From: CBDCEG01 sp965215775 | Lineage (GTDB): Bacteria > Pseudomonadota > Gammaproteobacteria > Cardiobacteriales > Ostreibacteriaceae | DNA: 14,410 nt | Direction of reading: 5' to 3' | NCBI GenBank assembly: GCA_965215775.1 | Contig: CBDCEG010000023.1 | Span: 1-14,410, forward strand | Shown here: positions 1-7,464 of the stretch, piece by piece | How the letters are laid out: each line of letters opens with the position of its first letter | Numbering within the stretch: the first letter of the stretch is position 1 | Notes under the pieces: generated by a model | Seen by the model: the letters and a program-made list of their open reading frames with translations, nothing else | Databases searched by the model: none | What the model was told of the DNA's origin: nothing | Translations under genes and position numbers: made by a program

Positions 1-259
1 GCTCCTTCAACCATATCAGTTGCAGTGTCTTTAACTTTATCAGCAGCGTCAGTTGCTACTTCTTTAGCTCCTTCTACAACATTATTTGCAGTATCTTTAA
101 CTGCATCAGCAGCTTTACCAGCTGTGTCTTTAACTGCATCTTTAGCAGTTTCTGCCATGCTAGAAGCTTTATCTGCAGCTTTATCAGCAACAGTTTTTTC
201 ATCATTACAAGCTGTAACTAAAGCACTTGCGATAATAATGGTAGTAGTAATTTTTTCAT
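1..259 (-). CDS. LEA-like repeat lipoprotein, 3' end outside window, frameshift at start
   Basis: The minus-strand reading has a Shine-Dalgarno (AGAGGA) and an ATG at 259-257 followed by a run of six A. Read literally, it stops after about 13 codons. With one more A it gives a signal peptide (MKKITTTIIIASALVTAC) with lipobox V-T-A-C at Cys18, so the mature protein should be a lipid-anchored periplasmic or outer-membrane protein. The rest is Ala/Lys/Asp-rich and built of exact 11-residue units (DAVKDTAGKAA, DAVKDTANNVV, EGAKEVATDAA, DKVKDTATDMV), running off the window edge. This periodicity is typical of LEA group 3, YtxH-like or apolipoprotein-like amphipathic helices, often linked to envelope or desiccation stress, but function cannot be assigned. 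The missing A is in a homopolymer and may be a sequencing error. The forward reading frame here is only the antisense shadow of the repeats. Confidence 0.75.
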
Positions 260-297
260 ATTTTTCCTCTTTATAAAGTTTATTAAAATTTCAAAGT

Positions 298-321
298 AAA
301 TATTATACGGATATAATATTT
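298..321. promoter_or_regulatory. Perfect 10-bp palindrome over the lipoprotein -10 region
   Basis: AAATATTATA (298-307) and TATAATATTT (312-321) are perfect inverted copies around a CGGA loop. The palindrome sits directly after the rnfH stop and 39 bases upstream of the lipoprotein ATG. The left arm contains, on the minus strand, TATAAT at 307-302, a consensus -10. No convincing -35 was found. There is no T-tract after the hairpin in the rnfH direction, so an operator over a promoter is at least as plausible as a terminator. Confidence 0.4.
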
Positions 322-641
322 TTAAATGTAACGATTATATGTAGCTGTCAAAAACTTACTTTGCTTTTTTGCTTTTGCTACTCTAGATTTTTTAGGGTCT
401 ATTTTCAAAGCCCTATAAATCTCTATTCTATCAAAATTTTCTGCTAATGAATCATTAGTTTTTTTTTACCAAAAATACCTAATTCTAAATTTTCTAAATC
501 AATTTCCGTAAATATTTTAGTAATATCACTTTTTTTTACAATATCTGCGAGGCTTGTTTTAGCTTGCACACTTAGTTTTATTATTTTTTGCTTTGATGGG
601 GTCGCATAAGCAACCTCAACAGTTATGAACTCTTTAGTCAC
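322..641 (-). CDS. rnfH: RnfH family ubiquitin-like protein, frameshifted in a poly-A run
   Basis: RnfH is a small beta-grasp (ubiquitin/ThiS-like) protein of the UPF0125 family. Its biochemical role is poorly defined, and in many proteobacteria it sits near rnf or toxin-antitoxin-like ratA genes. The N-terminal half (MTKEFITVEVAYATPSKQ ... IDLENLELGIFGKK) carries the family's ITVEVAYA start and the EIDLxxxxxGIFGK segment. The reading then stops at 446-444. Adding one A to the nine-A run at 459-467 continues in frame as TNDSLAENFDRIEIYRALK IDPKKSR and so on to a TAA at 324-322. That gives about 106 residues, close to the usual 95-105. The start is GTG at 641-639 and overlaps the aspS stop (634-636) by 8 bases, so the two genes are probably translationally coupled. 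The frameshift may be a sequencing error or real slippage in the long A run. Confidence 0.8.
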
Positions 642-2411
642 TAGATTTTACTTTGGCTAGTTTAATATTTAATTCTTTAAGTTGTCTTTCTGAAACTTCT
701 GCTGGTGCATTTGTTAGTAAGCAAGTTGCGGATTGAGTTTTGGAAAAGCAATCACATCACGAATTGAATTTTCACCAGCCATCGCCATAACTAACCTATC
801 AAGACCAAAAGCTATACCACCGTGAGGAGGACAGCCATATTCTAGTGCATCTAATAAAAACCCAAATTTTGACCTAGCTTCTTTTTCATCAATACCTAGT
901 AATTCAAATACTTTTTCCTGCATTTTACTACAATGAATACGGATTGAACCACCGCCGATTTCCATACCGTTTAGAACCATATCATAAGCTCTTGATAATA
1001 ATTCTTCTGGGTTTTTTACCATCTAAACTTTCATCATCAACTTTTGGAGCTGTAAATGGGTGATGAAGTGCAACATATCTTTTTTCTTGCTCATCATATT
1101 CAAACATTGGAAAGTCCACAACCCACAAAGGTTCCCAGTTATCAGAAACCATATCTAAATCTTTAGCTATTTGAACTCTAAATGCTCCCATTGCATTATT
1201 TACAATGCTTTCTTTGTCTGCACCAAAAATACAATATCATCATTTTTAGCATCTACTTCTTGCATTATTTCAAGGCAAATATCTTCACCCAAAAATTTAA
1301 TTATTGGAGACTGTAAACCTTCAATTCCTTTTTCTATTTCATTTACTTTAATATAAGCAAGCCCTTTGCACCATAATTACCAACAAAATTTGTATAACCA
1401 TCAATTTCTTTTCTTGATAACTTTTTGCCTGCACCATCAACTTTAAGAGCAACCACTCTTCCAGTTTCAGAGTTAGCTGGAGTTGAAAATACTTTAAAGT
1501 CAGAATTTTTAACAATTTCAGAAACCTCTTTAAACTCTAAGTTAATTCTCATATCTGCTTATCAGAACCGTATTTAAACATAGCTTCTTTATAAGTCATT
1601 TGATTGAATTTGGCAGGTAAATCAACGTTCAAAGTCTCTTTAAATAAATATCTAACCAAATTTTCCATCATACTTAAAATATCTTCTTCATTCATAAAAG
1701 ATGTTTCAATATCTAACTGAGTGAATTCTGGTTGGCGGTCTGCTCTCAAATCCTCATCACGAAAACAACGAACAATTTGATAATATCGGTCAAATCCAGA
1801 CATCATAAGCATTTGTTTGAATAACTGAGGTGACTGAGGAAGTGCAAAAAAGCTTCCCTGCTGTGTTCTTGAAGGAACTAAGTAATCTCTTGCACCTTCT
1901 GGAGTGGCTTTAGTAAGCATTGGAGTTTCTATTTCTAAAAACCATTTTCCTCTAAGAACGATCTCATTTTATAAGCAACCTTTGAACGCAAACGAAAATT
2001 ATCTTGCATTTTAGGTCTTCTTAAATCAATGTATCTATAACGAAGTCTATGCTCTTCTGATACCTCATCATCTTGCTGAAAAGGAGGAGTTTTTGAGCTA
2101 GAAAGAATTTTAAACTCATCAACATGAAGCTCTATTTCTCCACTTTCTAGTTTAGTATTAATTGTTCCTTCCAATCTATCATGCACAATACCCGTAACTT
2201 GAATGCAGTATTCATTTCTTACTTTGTCTGCAAATTCAAAAGCTTCTTTATTTTCTGGGTTTATAACAACTTGCAAAACACCTGTTGTATCTCTTAAATC
2301 AATAAAAATAACTCCACCATGATCTCTTCTTTTATTAACCCAACCACAAGCTGAGATTGTTTTACCTAGTTCTTTTTTTGAAACTTTTGCACAATAATTT
2401 GTTCTTAACAT
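634..2411 (-). CDS. aspS: Aspartyl-tRNA synthetase (AspRS), six single-base frame disruptions
   Basis: AspRS is a cytosolic class II synthetase that charges tRNA with aspartate. Correcting six single-base disruptions gives 593 residues, matching the usual ~590 of bacterial AspRS. The anticodon-binding OB domain is at residues 1-~105 (GWVNKRRDHGGVIFIDLRD). Motif 2 follows (RCFRDEDLRADRQPEFTQLD), then the bacterial GAD insertion, then motif 3 (GIAFGLDRLVMAMAG). Relative to the expected frame, one base is missing in A1937-1941 (before LEIETP), at G1557 (GSDKPD), at C1358 (GLAYIK), in A1225-1229 (IVFFGAD) and in T738-741 (PKTQS). One base is extra in T1012-1017 (DGKNPEE). The true end is VKSSD with TAA at 636-634. 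The ATG has AAAGG about eight bases upstream. Residues His31 and Gly82 match the non-discriminating Pseudomonas type rather than the Leu/Lys type of E. coli. An essential gene with six lesions suggests consensus errors. Confidence 0.93.
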
Positions 2412-2451
2412 TTTTTAACCTTTTATTTTTTAAAATTTATTTAATTTTATA

Positions 2452-2730
2452 TTAATCTCTTAATTTCTTACTTTTATCTTTAATTTGTTTATACATATTT
2501 ACCATAACTATAATTAATACAATCATAGCAACTGCAGTATTTCTATATATATTCCAAGAACCAAACTCATTTCCAACCATAATTTTAACTTGAAAATCAC
2601 TAACATATTCAGTAAAGCTAATATATTCATACAAATCACTTTGAAAGAAGTAACTTACTGGTATTGCAATTAATACTCCAACAAGACAGTAAATTATAGT
2701 TGATAATATATTTGATATGATTGTTTTCAT
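2452..2730 (-). CDS. Small membrane protein of unknown function
   Basis: This 92-residue protein is not recognised. It has two hydrophobic helices, about residues 5-29 (ISNILSTIIYCLVGVLIAIP) and 63-80 (TAVAMIVLIIVMVNMY). They flank a polar, aromatic-rich loop of about 33 residues (FFQSDLYEYISFTEYVSDF and onward), and the tail is basic (KQIKDKSKKLRD). A basic tail after the second helix and a short N-terminus suggest both ends in the cytoplasm and the loop in the periplasm. The gene lies 42 bases after dnaN and 40 bases before aspS on the same strand, so it may be co-transcribed with them. No good Shine-Dalgarno precedes the ATG. The intact frame, despite many indels in both neighbours, and the clear two-helix layout support a real gene, but conservation is untested. 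Confidence 0.6.
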   Translation of the reverse strand: MKTIISNILSTIIYCLVGVLIAIPVSYFFQSDLYEYISFTEYVSDFQVKIMVGNEFGSWNIYRNTAVAMIVLIIVMVNMYKQIKDKSKKLRD

Positions 2731-2772
2731 AAGTTATAAATAGTTACATTTTTTCAATTTTCCAAAAACTAA

Positions 2773-3872
2773 CTAAAACTCCATTGTCATAACCAAATAC
2801 TTAGCTTCTTCTTTTTCATTATCGTATATTAATATTGCATTTCCATCGTCCATTAATGAAATACTAACATTTTCATTATCAATAACTGTAAGAACATCAA
2901 GTATATAACCGATATTAACGCTTACTTTTATATCTTTTCCATCATAATTTATTTCTATTTTATCTTTCTGCACTTTCGTTATCAATATAGCCTGATGATA
3001 GTGAAAGAGACCAAGGTGTAAACTTAAGAATAACTCCAGCACCAAACTCAGATGATAAAACTTTAATTCTTTTTAAAGAATCGGTGAATGATTTTTTTAG
3101 GAATTATTGCAACAGAATCAGAAATATCAGGCATTGTTGACTTATAATCTGGGTAAGTTGCATTTATTGCAGTTGAAGTTAGTTCAATTTCTTGATGCTT
3201 AAATTGAATATGTGTTGCTGAAATTGAAATATTTAAATTCCCAGTTTTACTAGATAACCAATTATATATTTCATTTATTGTTTTGTAAGGAACTATAATT
3301 TCACAATCATCTATTTCTGTATTATTTTCACTTTCTGCAACTGATATTCTATGCCCATCAGAAGAAACTATTGCCATATTTGTAGCGTTAAAATCAATCA
3401 AAGCTCCATTTAAATAAGCTCTAGCATCATTTGCACCTATTGAGAACTTTACTCTTTTAAGCATATTTGCAAAACTAGCAACATCTAGCGTAAATGATTT
3501 GTCAAAACTCCACTCATCAGGAATTGGATATTCTTCTGCTGGTATTGTTGCTAATAAAAACTTACTAACCCCTGAAGTTAAATGCAAATTATTTCCAACC
3601 AACTCAAAACAAATATCATCTTTATTTGAAAGTGCATTAACAACATCAAAAAGCTTTTTAGATTGAACTGTTGTAGCTCCTTGCTCCTCAATAACTGCTG
3701 GTATTTTTGCATTAATTCTAGATTCATTATCAAAGCCAATAAGCTCAATATAATCTTTACCTGCTTTTATTAGGATATTAGTTCTTATTTTTTGAGTACT
3801 TTTTACTTCAATAACATTATTAACACGGCTTAGTAGCGGAAATAACTTATCTTTGTTTATGCTGTATTTCAT
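2773..3872 (-). CDS. dnaN: DNA polymerase III beta sliding clamp, two single-base frame disruptions
   Basis: DnaN forms the dimeric ring that tethers DNA polymerase III to DNA. It also docks clamp loader, MutS and other partners in its hydrophobic cleft. The N-terminal part (MKYSINKDKLFPLLSRVNNV) and the central SSDGHRIS segment are diagnostic. The C-terminus ends AKYLVMTMEF, equivalent to the YVVMPMRL tail that closes the binding cleft. The reading breaks twice. The run T3092-3098 has one base too many (expected PKKSFTDSLKRIKVLSSEFG), and the run T2965-2967 has one too many (expected NESAEDKIEINYDGKD). Removing both gives exactly 365 residues, against 366 in E. coli. There is no dnaA or recF beside it, so this is not the usual dnaA-dnaN-recF arrangement. 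As dnaN is essential, the two extra bases are most simply sequencing errors. A decayed second copy is possible but less likely given perfect family-length recovery. Confidence 0.94.
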
Positions 3873-3905
3873 TGTAAAACTTAAATTTAATTAATAGAAA
3901 ATAAA

Positions 3906-3911
3906 ATTATA
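3906..3911 (-). promoter_or_regulatory. Candidate -10 box for dnaN
   Basis: On the minus strand TATAAT reads from 3911 to 3906, 34 bases upstream of the dnaN ATG. It is preceded directly by CTTG. The best -35-like hexamer (TTGTTC) lies 20 bases upstream, which is too far for a standard sigma-70 promoter. Treat it as a -10 candidate only. Confidence 0.35.
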
Positions 3912-3939
3912 CAAGATAAGGAGAAATTAGGGAACAACT

Positions 3940-3945
3940 TATAAT
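3940..3945 (+). promoter_or_regulatory. Candidate -10 box for the M61 peptidase gene
   Basis: A plus-strand TATAAT lies 72 bases upstream of the peptidase ATG in the divergent dnaN/peptidase spacer. No recognisable -35 is found at 16-18 bases. In this AT-rich DNA the hexamer could occur by chance. Confidence 0.25.
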
Positions 3946-4017
3946 GGTTTTAGTTATGTTTCTTGTTAAAATAACGAACTAATAAAACTGAATAAATAAA
4001 ACAACAACAGAGGAAAT

Positions 4018-5799
4018 ATGCAAAAACTACATTATACAATAAAACCAAAATGCACTGGCTCACATATATTTAGCATTTCAACTTTCATTGAGAATACAAA
4101 TAGTAAGCTCTTAGTAAAACTACCAAAATGGATTCCAGGAAGTTATAAAATCCGTGATTTTGCTAAGCATATATCAAAACTAAAAGCTACTGATAAAGAC
4201 AATAAAAAACTAGAAATTAATAACATTGATTCTTGCAGTTGGGAAATTATTGCAAAGTCTAAAAATATAACTATAACTTATGAAGTTTATGCTTACGACC
4301 TATCAGTTCGTGGGGCTTATTTAGATAATCAAAGATTATTTTTCAACCACTGCTGTGTATTTTTGGATATTGTTGATTTTTCAAGCAAACCAAGAACAAT
4401 TGAAATTGAAAGCTTTAAAAACTGGGAAATATTTACAGAATTACCTAAAAAAGAAAATAGCAAAGAAAATCATAAAAAAACTAATAATATTTATTATGCA
4501 AATAGTTATTTAGAGCAAGTTGATTGCCCTGTTGAGTCCACCCAAAAATCATTACAATCAAAAGCTAATGTAGAAAAAATTCCTCATAAAATGATTTATA
4601 CAGGAACTTTATCAGATAATTATGATATTAATAAAACAATGAAACTGGTTGCCAAAATTTGTTCAGTTCAAATGAAATTATTTAAAGGCTCACCTATAGA
4701 TAAAAATTATTTATTTATGACTTATATTGAAGCTAATCAATATGGTGGCTTAGAGCATAAGAATTCAACTGCACTTATGGCATCTCCAGAAATGTTAATA
4801 AAAAAAGGTGAGAAACTAACAGAAAAAAATATAGATTTTTTAGGTCTTTGCTCACATGAATATTTTCACCTATGGAATATAAAAAGATTAAGACCGCTAG
4901 ATTTAATTCCTTATAAATTATATTCAGAGCAACATACACAAATGCTTTGGCTGTTTGAAGGTTGGACTTCTTATTATGATGAATTAATGCTTTTACGCGC
5001 TGGAATTATAGATAAAAATCATTTCCTAAAACGCCAAGCCAAAAATATTAGCAGAGTATTAAAAACTCCAGGTAGATTTTCACAAAGCATTGCCGAATCT
5101 AGCTTTCAAGCTTGGACAAAGTTATACCAAGCTAATGAAAATTCAGTAAATACTATGGTTAGTTATTATTCTAAAGGTGCTATATTTGCTTTATTTCTTG
5201 ATTTGTGGATTAGAAAGAATTCAAATAATAAATTCAGTTTAGATAATGTTATGTTTGATTTATGGCAAAATTATGCTGAAAAAGAACAAGGTATAGATGA
5301 AAATATAGTGCTTCATCTTTGTATGAAACTAATACCAAGCTCAAAGCATAAGCAATTACAAAAAATATTTAAGGCAGGAATTCACGGAACTAAAGATATA
5401 GAATTTGAGAAAATTTTAACTGAATTTGGAATTTCATACAACCTAGAAGCTGAATCAAAAAACACTAAAAAACATACTTCTACAGCAAAAATAAAAACTC
5501 AAAAACAAGAAGGAAAAATAATAATACTATCAGCAGAACAAAACAGCTCAGCAGTTTTGAATGGAATTTCCGCAAAAGATGAAATTATCGCAATAAATAA
5601 TCAATCCGTAGAGCAAATTGATATTGATGAAGTATTTAATTTCAAAAAGCCAAATACAGAATTAAAAATACTTTTAAATCGCCGTGGAAGAATTTTTAGT
5701 GCAAATATTATTTTAGAAAAGCCTGAAAAAACTGAGCTAGAATTAGAATTCAAAAAAGGAAATGAATTAAATAAAAATTGGTTATCTAAATGGATTTAA
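4018..5799 (+). CDS. M61 family (glycyl) aminopeptidase with PDZ domain
   Basis: This 593-residue zinc metalloprotease belongs to family M61, whose characterised members remove N-terminal glycine and other small residues. The N-terminal beta-rich domain (about 1-170) carries the typical LPKWIPGSYKIRDFAKHI stretch. The catalytic domain has the GGLEHKNST substrate-loop motif near residue 241, then HEYFH (H280, E281, H284) as HExxH. The family pattern LFEGWTSYYDE follows, with E314 as likely third zinc ligand, 30 residues after H284. A PDZ domain spans about 495-560 (SAVLNGISAKDEIIAINNQ). There is no signal peptide or membrane segment, so it should act in the cytoplasm. The ATG has a good AGAGGA Shine-Dalgarno six bases upstream. 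It is divergent from dnaN and convergent with truB, so it is probably monocistronic. The frame is undisrupted along its whole length. In-vivo substrates of the family are largely unknown. Confidence 0.92.
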   Translation: MQKLHYTIKPKCTGSHIFSISTFIENTNSKLLVKLPKWIPGSYKIRDFAKHISKLKATDKDNKKLEINNIDSCSWEIIAKSKNITITYEVYAYDLSVRGAYLDNQRLFFNHCCVFLDIVDFSSKPRTIEIESFKNWEIFTELPKKENSKENHKKTNNIYYANSYLEQVDCPVESTQKSLQSKANVEKIPHKMIYTGTLSDNYDINKTMKLVAKICSVQMKLFKGSPIDKNYLFMTYIEANQYGGLEHKNSTALMASPEMLIKKGEKLTEKNIDFLGLCSHEYFHLWNIKRLRPLDLIPYKLYSEQHTQMLWLFEGWTSYYDELMLLRAGIIDKNHFLKRQAKNISRVLKTPGRFSQSIAESSFQAWTKLYQANENSVNTMVSYYSKGAIFALFLDLWIRKNSNNKFSLDNVMFDLWQNYAEKEQGIDENIVLHLCMKLIPSSKHKQLQKIFKAGIHGTKDIEFEKILTEFGISYNLEAESKNTKKHTSTAKIKTQKQEGKIIILSAEQNSSAVLNGISAKDEIIAINNQSVEQIDIDEVFNFKKPNTELKILLNRRGRIFSANIILEKPEKTELELEFKKGNELNKNWLSKWI

Positions 5800-5847
5800 A
5801 ACAACTGACAACCTTCTAATTATTTTGATACAAATCTCTTTAGAACC

Positions 5848-5902
5848 TTAATTAATACTTAGGAACACTTAAGTGTTTTTAGTATTCCTAAGTATTAATT
5901 AA
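5848..5902. terminator. Perfect 18-bp inverted repeat between convergent M61 gene and truB
   Basis: The arms at 5848-5865 (TTAATTAATACTTAGGAA) and 5885-5902 are perfect inverted copies. The 19-base loop holds a nested palindrome, AACACTTAAGTGTT (5864-5877), followed by more T. The right arm includes the final truB codons and its TAG stop at 5888-5890. Placed 48 bases after the peptidase stop, it is well placed as a bidirectional terminator. The stem is AT-rich and the T-tract lies inside the loop, so the nested hairpin plus TTTTT may be the working terminator for the plus strand. Confidence 0.7.
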
Positions 5903-6859
5903 CCTAAAAACTTTAAGTATTTTCACATCATCTTCAATAATTACTTCACAAAGCCCAACAAATTTATTATTTAAATATGTTCTATAAATTCCTTTCTGCA
6001 AATCTGGAAACTCATTTATTGGAGATATTTTTTTACCATATTTCAATAATTCCCAATATTCATTTGAAATATTAATAGTTTCAAAATTAGCACATAAAAC
6101 ATCAATAGGAAGCAAGTATTTATCAAGCTCTAGCAAATTATCATCAAATTTTTCCAGCTCATTATAACTAACCATTTTTATAGCTGAAGTACTTTCTATT
6201 TTTGTATTTTTTATTAATTGACCAACTTCAGTTCGCCTAAGTTTTTGACAATAACCAACTGTTCCTAAATAATTTGCAATATCCTCAACCAAAACTCTAA
6301 TATAAGTTCCTTTGGAAACGGTTGCAATGCCTTTTATCAAGTGGTTTTCAATTAATTCTAATTGTAATTTATTAACCATAACTTGGCGTGAATTTATTTT
6401 AACTTCTTTACCTTGCCTTGCTAACTTATAAGCCCTTTGCCCATCAACTTTAAGAGCGGAATATTTTGGTGGAATTTGAGTTATCTCTCCAATGAAGTTC
6501 TGTTCAACTTTCCGCAAATTCAAATCAGTTAAACTAGGAACATTTTTTTCCTCAATAACTTGCCCATCTGTATCTGCTGTGTCCGTTTTTTTCCCTAAAT
6601 AAATTGTAAATTCATAAGTTTTCTCAGAGCCTAACATCCATCTTGCAAATTTATTAGCTTGCCCAAAACAAACAGGAAGCAAACCCGTTGCAAAAGGATC
6701 CAAAGTTCCTGTATGCCCTGCTTTTTTGGCCTGAAACAAAAATCTAACATTTTGCAAAGCTCTATTGCTAGATATATCAGTTTCCTTATCTAGCAACAAA
6801 ACTCCTGAAATATCTCTGAATATTTCCCTTGGTTTTTTGAGTGTTTTATTATTTTGCAT
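5888..6859 (-). CDS. truB: tRNA pseudouridine(55) synthase TruB
   Basis: TruB converts U55 in the T loop of nearly all tRNAs to pseudouridine and also acts as a tRNA-folding chaperone. The 323-residue protein opens with the family segment SGVLLLDKETDISSNRALQ. The catalytic-site motif is GHTGTLDPFATGLLPV, with Asp54 as nucleophile, followed by KTYEFTIYLGKKTDTADTDG. Downstream are IPPKYSALKVDGQRAYKLAR and KGTYIRVLVEDI, then a C-terminal PUA-like region ending EDDVKILKVFRLINT. Length is close to E. coli TruB (314). It is not next to rbfA, infB or rpsO, which usually accompany it. It is convergent with the M61 peptidase gene, and its last codons lie inside the shared inverted repeat. The ATG at 6859 lacks a clear Shine-Dalgarno, but family alignment supports it or a start within a few codons. 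Confidence 0.96.
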   Translation of the reverse strand: MQNNKTLKKPREIFRDISGVLLLDKETDISSNRALQNVRFLFQAKKAGHTGTLDPFATGLLPVCFGQANKFARWMLGSEKTYEFTIYLGKKTDTADTDGQVIEEKNVPSLTDLNLRKVEQNFIGEITQIPPKYSALKVDGQRAYKLARQGKEVKINSRQVMVNKLQLELIENHLIKGIATVSKGTYIRVLVEDIANYLGTVGYCQKLRRTEVGQLIKNTKIESTSAIKMVSYNELEKFDDNLLELDKYLLPIDVLCANFETINISNEYWELLKYGKKISPINEFPDLQKGIYRTYLNNKFVGLCEVIIEDDVKILKVFRLINT

Positions 6860-6964
6860 AAAAATATTGTGAATGTTTTAAATAAATCTGAATTATATAT
6901 ATATTTCCTAAAAGAAAGATTATAATTTAGTTATATTTATAAACAAACAAAAAAGGAAAGTAAC

Positions 6965-7369
6965 TTGAAAATAGCTATGAAATATGGTGCAGCAAACTCC
7001 ATTATATTAATGATGCTGATAACTATTATTAGTAAACAGTTTAATTCTTTTATATTTTTTAATGGAATGATTTTTTTTGTTGGTGGTAGCTTTCTTTGGT
7101 GGCTTTTCGCGAGAAAAAATCCTACGATTATAAAAGCTATATTTGTAGGGTTTTTTACTGGTTACCTATTTCCTTGCGTTTCTTTTGCAATAATGTCGGC
7201 TTTTGACGATAAGTTAAATTTTTTAAATATTTTGTTAAAACCCTTAACTTTGGGCTTTTTTACAATATTTTTGGGGTGGTTTTTAATAATAGTCTCGATA
7301 ATTACTGCTGTAATAATGAAGCAAATCTTAGAAAGTGATAACCTTACTACGGCAAAAAAAACCGATTAA
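6965..7369 (+). CDS. Multi-pass membrane protein of unknown function
   Basis: This 134-residue protein is not recognised. About four hydrophobic helices are visible: near residues 9-24 (ANSIILMMLITIIS), 28-47 (FIFFNGMIFFVGGSFLWWLF), 55-76 (IKAIFVGFFTGYLFPCVSFA) and 93-119 (GFFTIFLGWFLIIVSIITAV). A short polar tail follows (KQILESDNLTTAKKTD). The TTG start is preferred over the ATG four codons later because AAAGGAAAG lies at correct spacing before the TTG. A TATAAT at 6921-6926 could serve as its -10, without a clear -35. It is divergent from truB and appears to stand alone. It is unrelated in sequence to the other small membrane protein in the window. A real gene is likely because the frame is open and the ribosome site is good; the function is open. 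Confidence 0.7.
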   Translation: MKIAMKYGAANSIILMMLITIISKQFNSFIFFNGMIFFVGGSFLWWLFARKNPTIIKAIFVGFFTGYLFPCVSFAIMSAFDDKLNFLNILLKPLTLGFFTIFLGWFLIIVSIITAVIMKQILESDNLTTAKKTD

Positions 7370-7430
7370 CTCCTAGCTCAAATAAAAACCAAATCTAAAT
7401 ATAAGTAAAAGTTATATTGGTATAAAATAC

Positions 7431-7458
7431 TTGACATTATTTTGGAATATGCGAAAAT
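7431..7458 (+). promoter_or_regulatory. Promoter with consensus -35 and extended -10
   Basis: A perfect TTGACA (7431-7436) is followed after 16 bases by GAAAAT (7453-7458), which matches TATAAT at four of six positions. Directly before it is TGC (7450-7452), the TGn of an extended -10. This predicts a transcript start near 7465. The only thing downstream before the terminator is about 65 noncoding bases. A TATAAA further upstream (7421) could be an alternative -10. Confidence 0.5.
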
Positions 7459-7464
7459 TCAGCC

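Noticed and set aside
25..276. Forward open frame rich in Ala, Ser and Leu
   Set aside because: It is the antisense of the 11-residue repeats in the minus-strand lipoprotein. The minus strand has a ribosome site, signal peptide and lipobox, while this frame has none.
1171..1356. Forward open frame inside aspS
   Set aside because: It lies opposite a conserved, reconstructable part of AspRS and encodes low-complexity Ser/Ile-rich sequence with no family likeness.
2960..3100. Programmed frameshifting in dnaN like that of dnaX
   Set aside because: No slippery heptamer with a downstream stem was seen. Two shifts would be needed, and DnaN is not known to be made this way. Error is simpler.
6885..6905. 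TATATATA stretch upstream of the membrane-protein gene
   Set aside because: Short low-complexity AT sequence, expected in this base composition. No tandem-repeat structure of note.
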